From Minthousia sp045628125 (GTDB taxonomy: Bacteria; Bacteroidota; Bacteroidia; Bacteroidales; Bacteroidaceae): a DNA stretch of 7,837 nt. Numbering within the stretch: the stretch's first letter is position 1; every line of letters begins with the position of its first letter. The stretch spans positions 1-7,837 of the forward strand of contig JAZQPA010000082.1 in assembly GCA_045628125.1 (NCBI GenBank), in the 5' to 3' direction. The translations under genes and the position numbers were made by a program. Below, piece after piece: positions 6,695-7,837 of this stretch. The notes below the pieces were generated by a model. The model saw nothing but the letters and a program-made list of their open reading frames with translations. It was not told where the DNA came from and searched no databases.

Positions 6695-6896
6695 GAAACC
6701 TTGGCTTATCCCCTCTCTTTTGGCTTTGTATGCTACAGGTATGTTCATCTACCTGATACCTCGGAATCACGAGTCAAGTATGGCAGAGAAAATAACAGTG
6801 GTTACAGCAACTTATGCTCTTCTCGTCGTTCTGTATTTTCTGTTGCGAAAGAAAGAAAAGATGGCCAAGGATAGGGAAAATGACTTGAAGAAATGA
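6681..6896 (+). CDS. Small two-helix membrane protein overlapping cstA
   Basis: A 71-residue protein of no family I recognise. It shows two hydrophobic helices: about 8-27 (WLIPSLLALYATGMFIYLIP) and about 37-55 (KITVVTATYALLVVLYFLL). The N-terminus (RSKK) and the C-terminal tail (RKKEKMAKDRENDLKK, 56-71) are charged and rich in Lys/Arg, predicting a hairpin with both ends in the cytoplasm. The ATG at 6681 overlaps the cstA end by 14 bases in another frame, suggesting translational coupling. An in-frame TTG at 6669 would add four residues but is less likely. The stop shares ATGA with the ABC-F start. In E. coli, cstA and its paralogue btsT are each followed by a small DUF466 gene (ybdD, yjiX). 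This protein occupies the same slot but is membrane-bound and cysteine-free, so it is not DUF466. A CstA accessory role is inference from position. Confidence 0.82.
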   Translation: MLRSKKPWLIPSLLALYATGMFIYLIPRNHESSMAEKITVVTATYALLVVLYFLLRKKEKMAKDRENDLKK

Positions 6897-7837
6897 TATC
6901 TGTAGAAAATCTTGAAGTAGAATTTGCTGCCCGTCCGCTTTTCCAGGGTGTGACGTATATCATCAACTCCAAAGAGCGAATAGCCCTGGTAGGTAAGAAT
7001 GGAGCAGGAAAATCTACTATGTTGAAAATATTAGCGGGTTTGCAGCTGCCTACAGGAGGTCAGGTAAATATTCAGCGTAATATTACGGTGGGTTATTTGC
7101 CTCAGGTGATGGTGCTAAGTGACAGTCACACGGTGCGTGAGGAAGCTGAGCAGGCTTTTGCTCACATTCAGGAAATGAAGGACGAGTTGGATCGCCTGAA
7201 TCAGGAATTGGCAGAACGTACTGATTATGAATCTGAATCATATATGGATTTGGTAGATCGTTTTACTCATGAGAATGAGCGGTTTACCATGATGGGAGGC
7301 GGCAATTATCAGGCCGAATTGGAACGTACATTGCAAGGTCTCGGTTTCTTAAGGTCAGATTTTGACCGTCCCACCAGCGAATTCAGCGGCGGATGGCGCA
7401 TGCGAATTGAATTGGCAAAATTGTTGCTGATGCACCCAGATGTACTTCTGCTGGATGAGCCTACTAACCATTTGGATATCGAAAGTATTCAGTGGCTGGA
7501 GAATTTTCTGGCAACTCGCTGTAATGCTGTGGTTTTGGTCAGCCATGATAGGGCTTTCATCAACAATGTGACCACCCGCACTCTTGAGATAAGTTGCGGC
7601 CGCGTCTATGACTACCGTGTAAAATATGATGATTATGTAAATCTTCGTGCTGAACGTCGCGAACAACAGCTGCGGGCTTATGAAAATCAGCAGAAAGAAA
7701 TAGCCGATATCAAAGATTTTATAGAACGTTTCAGATATAAGCCTACTAAGGCCGTTCAGGTTCAGAGCCGAATTAAGCAGTTGGAAAAGATTATCCCCAT
7801 CGAAGTGGATGAGGTGGATAACACTTATCTGCACTTG
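6893..7837 (+). CDS. ABC-F family ATPase, YheS-like, N-terminal part (runs off the right edge)
   Basis: The visible 315 residues cover the first ATPase domain and the start of the linker of an ABC-F protein, a soluble ABC ATPase that acts on ribosomes rather than in transport. Seen in order: Walker A GKNGAGKST (34-42), Q-loop YLPQ (68-71), an inserted charged helical arm (about 78-140), signature FSGGWRMR (164-171), Walker B VLLLDEPTNHLD (184-195) and H-loop SHDR (217-220). The linker carries YENQQKEIADIKDFIERFR (263-281) and QSRIKQLEK (291-299). Both FSGGWRMR and the ERFR...TKA-x-Q-x-QSRIK pattern resemble E. coli YheS. A second ATPase domain is expected beyond the edge (family usually about 530-650 residues). 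The ATG at 6893 overlaps the upstream stop as ATGA, so it is likely coupled to the cstA operon. A housekeeping translation factor is more likely than a drug-resistance one, but that is inference. Confidence 0.96.
   Translation, partial: MISVENLEVEFAARPLFQGVTYIINSKERIALVGKNGAGKSTMLKILAGLQLPTGGQVNIQRNITVGYLPQVMVLSDSHTVREEAEQAFAHIQEMKDELDRLNQELAERTDYESESYMDLVDRFTHENERFTMMGGGNYQAELERTLQGLGFLRSDFDRPTSEFSGGWRMRIELAKLLLMHPDVLLLDEPTNHLDIESIQWLENFLATRCNAVVLVSHDRAFINNVTTRTLEISCGRVYDYRVKYDDYVNLRAERREQQLRAYENQQKEIADIKDFIERFRYKPTKAVQVQSRIKQLEKIIPIEVDEVDNTYLHL

Noticed and set aside
7355..7834. A minus-strand open frame of about 159 codons near the right end.
   Set aside because: It is antisense to the ABC-F gene, whose motifs are continuous across the region, so it is a shadow.
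6893..7837. The ABC-F protein as an antibiotic-resistance determinant.
   Set aside because: The FSGGWRMR and linker motifs look YheS-like, and it sits in a chromosomal metabolic operon; nothing seen indicates a resistance-type arm or a leader peptide.

Overview
The window looks like ordinary chromosome from a Bacteroidales bacterium, most likely of the Prevotella/Bacteroides group. Three things point there. The promoters are of the Bacteroidetes type (TTTG, then TAnnTTTG about 19 bases on, clearest at 2108-2138). Shine-Dalgarno sequences are largely absent. The gene families are typical of gut or oral Bacteroidales: a pyruvate:ferredoxin oxidoreductase, an AAA_14/DUF4143-type ATPase, a secreted GHL10 hydrolase-like protein whose predicted mature N-terminus is Gln, a short CstA and an ABC-F protein. 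The genus call is inference. No rRNA, tRNA, CRISPR array, insertion sequence or prophage gene was seen.

Layout. Positions 1-840 (minus) hold the N-terminal 280 residues of pyruvate:ferredoxin oxidoreductase (nifJ), cut by the window edge. Immediately upstream on the same strand (899-2083) is a 394-residue AAA_14/DUF4143-type ATPase with its own very clear promoter. A 144-base divergent intergenic region follows, then a plus-strand gene (2228-3379) for an unnamed cytoplasmic protein that reads as a remote ATP-grasp enzyme. It converges, with only 5 bases between stops, on a minus-strand gene (3385-5076) for a secreted GHL10/DigH-like glycoside hydrolase-related protein. A second divergent intergenic region (5077-5200) has outward-facing, identical -7 boxes. 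From it runs a plus-strand operon: cstA (5201-6694), a 71-residue two-helix membrane protein overlapping cstA by 14 bases (6681-6896), and an ABC-F ATPase (6893 to the window end) joined to the small gene by an ATGA stop/start overlap.

How the parts fit. The nifJ and cstA products both concern pyruvate or peptide carbon in anaerobic metabolism: PFOR oxidises pyruvate to acetyl-CoA with reduced ferredoxin, and CstA-family carriers import pyruvate and/or peptides. They lie in separate transcription units. The tight coupling of cstA, a tiny membrane protein and a ribosome-acting ABC-F factor is the most suggestive arrangement here. The least explained genes are the ATP-grasp-like protein, the small CstA neighbour, and the ATPase whose Walker B motif ends in Asp-Gln. 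I found no convincing new defence or mobile system. Most of the window is ordinary core genome with these poorly characterised genes in it.
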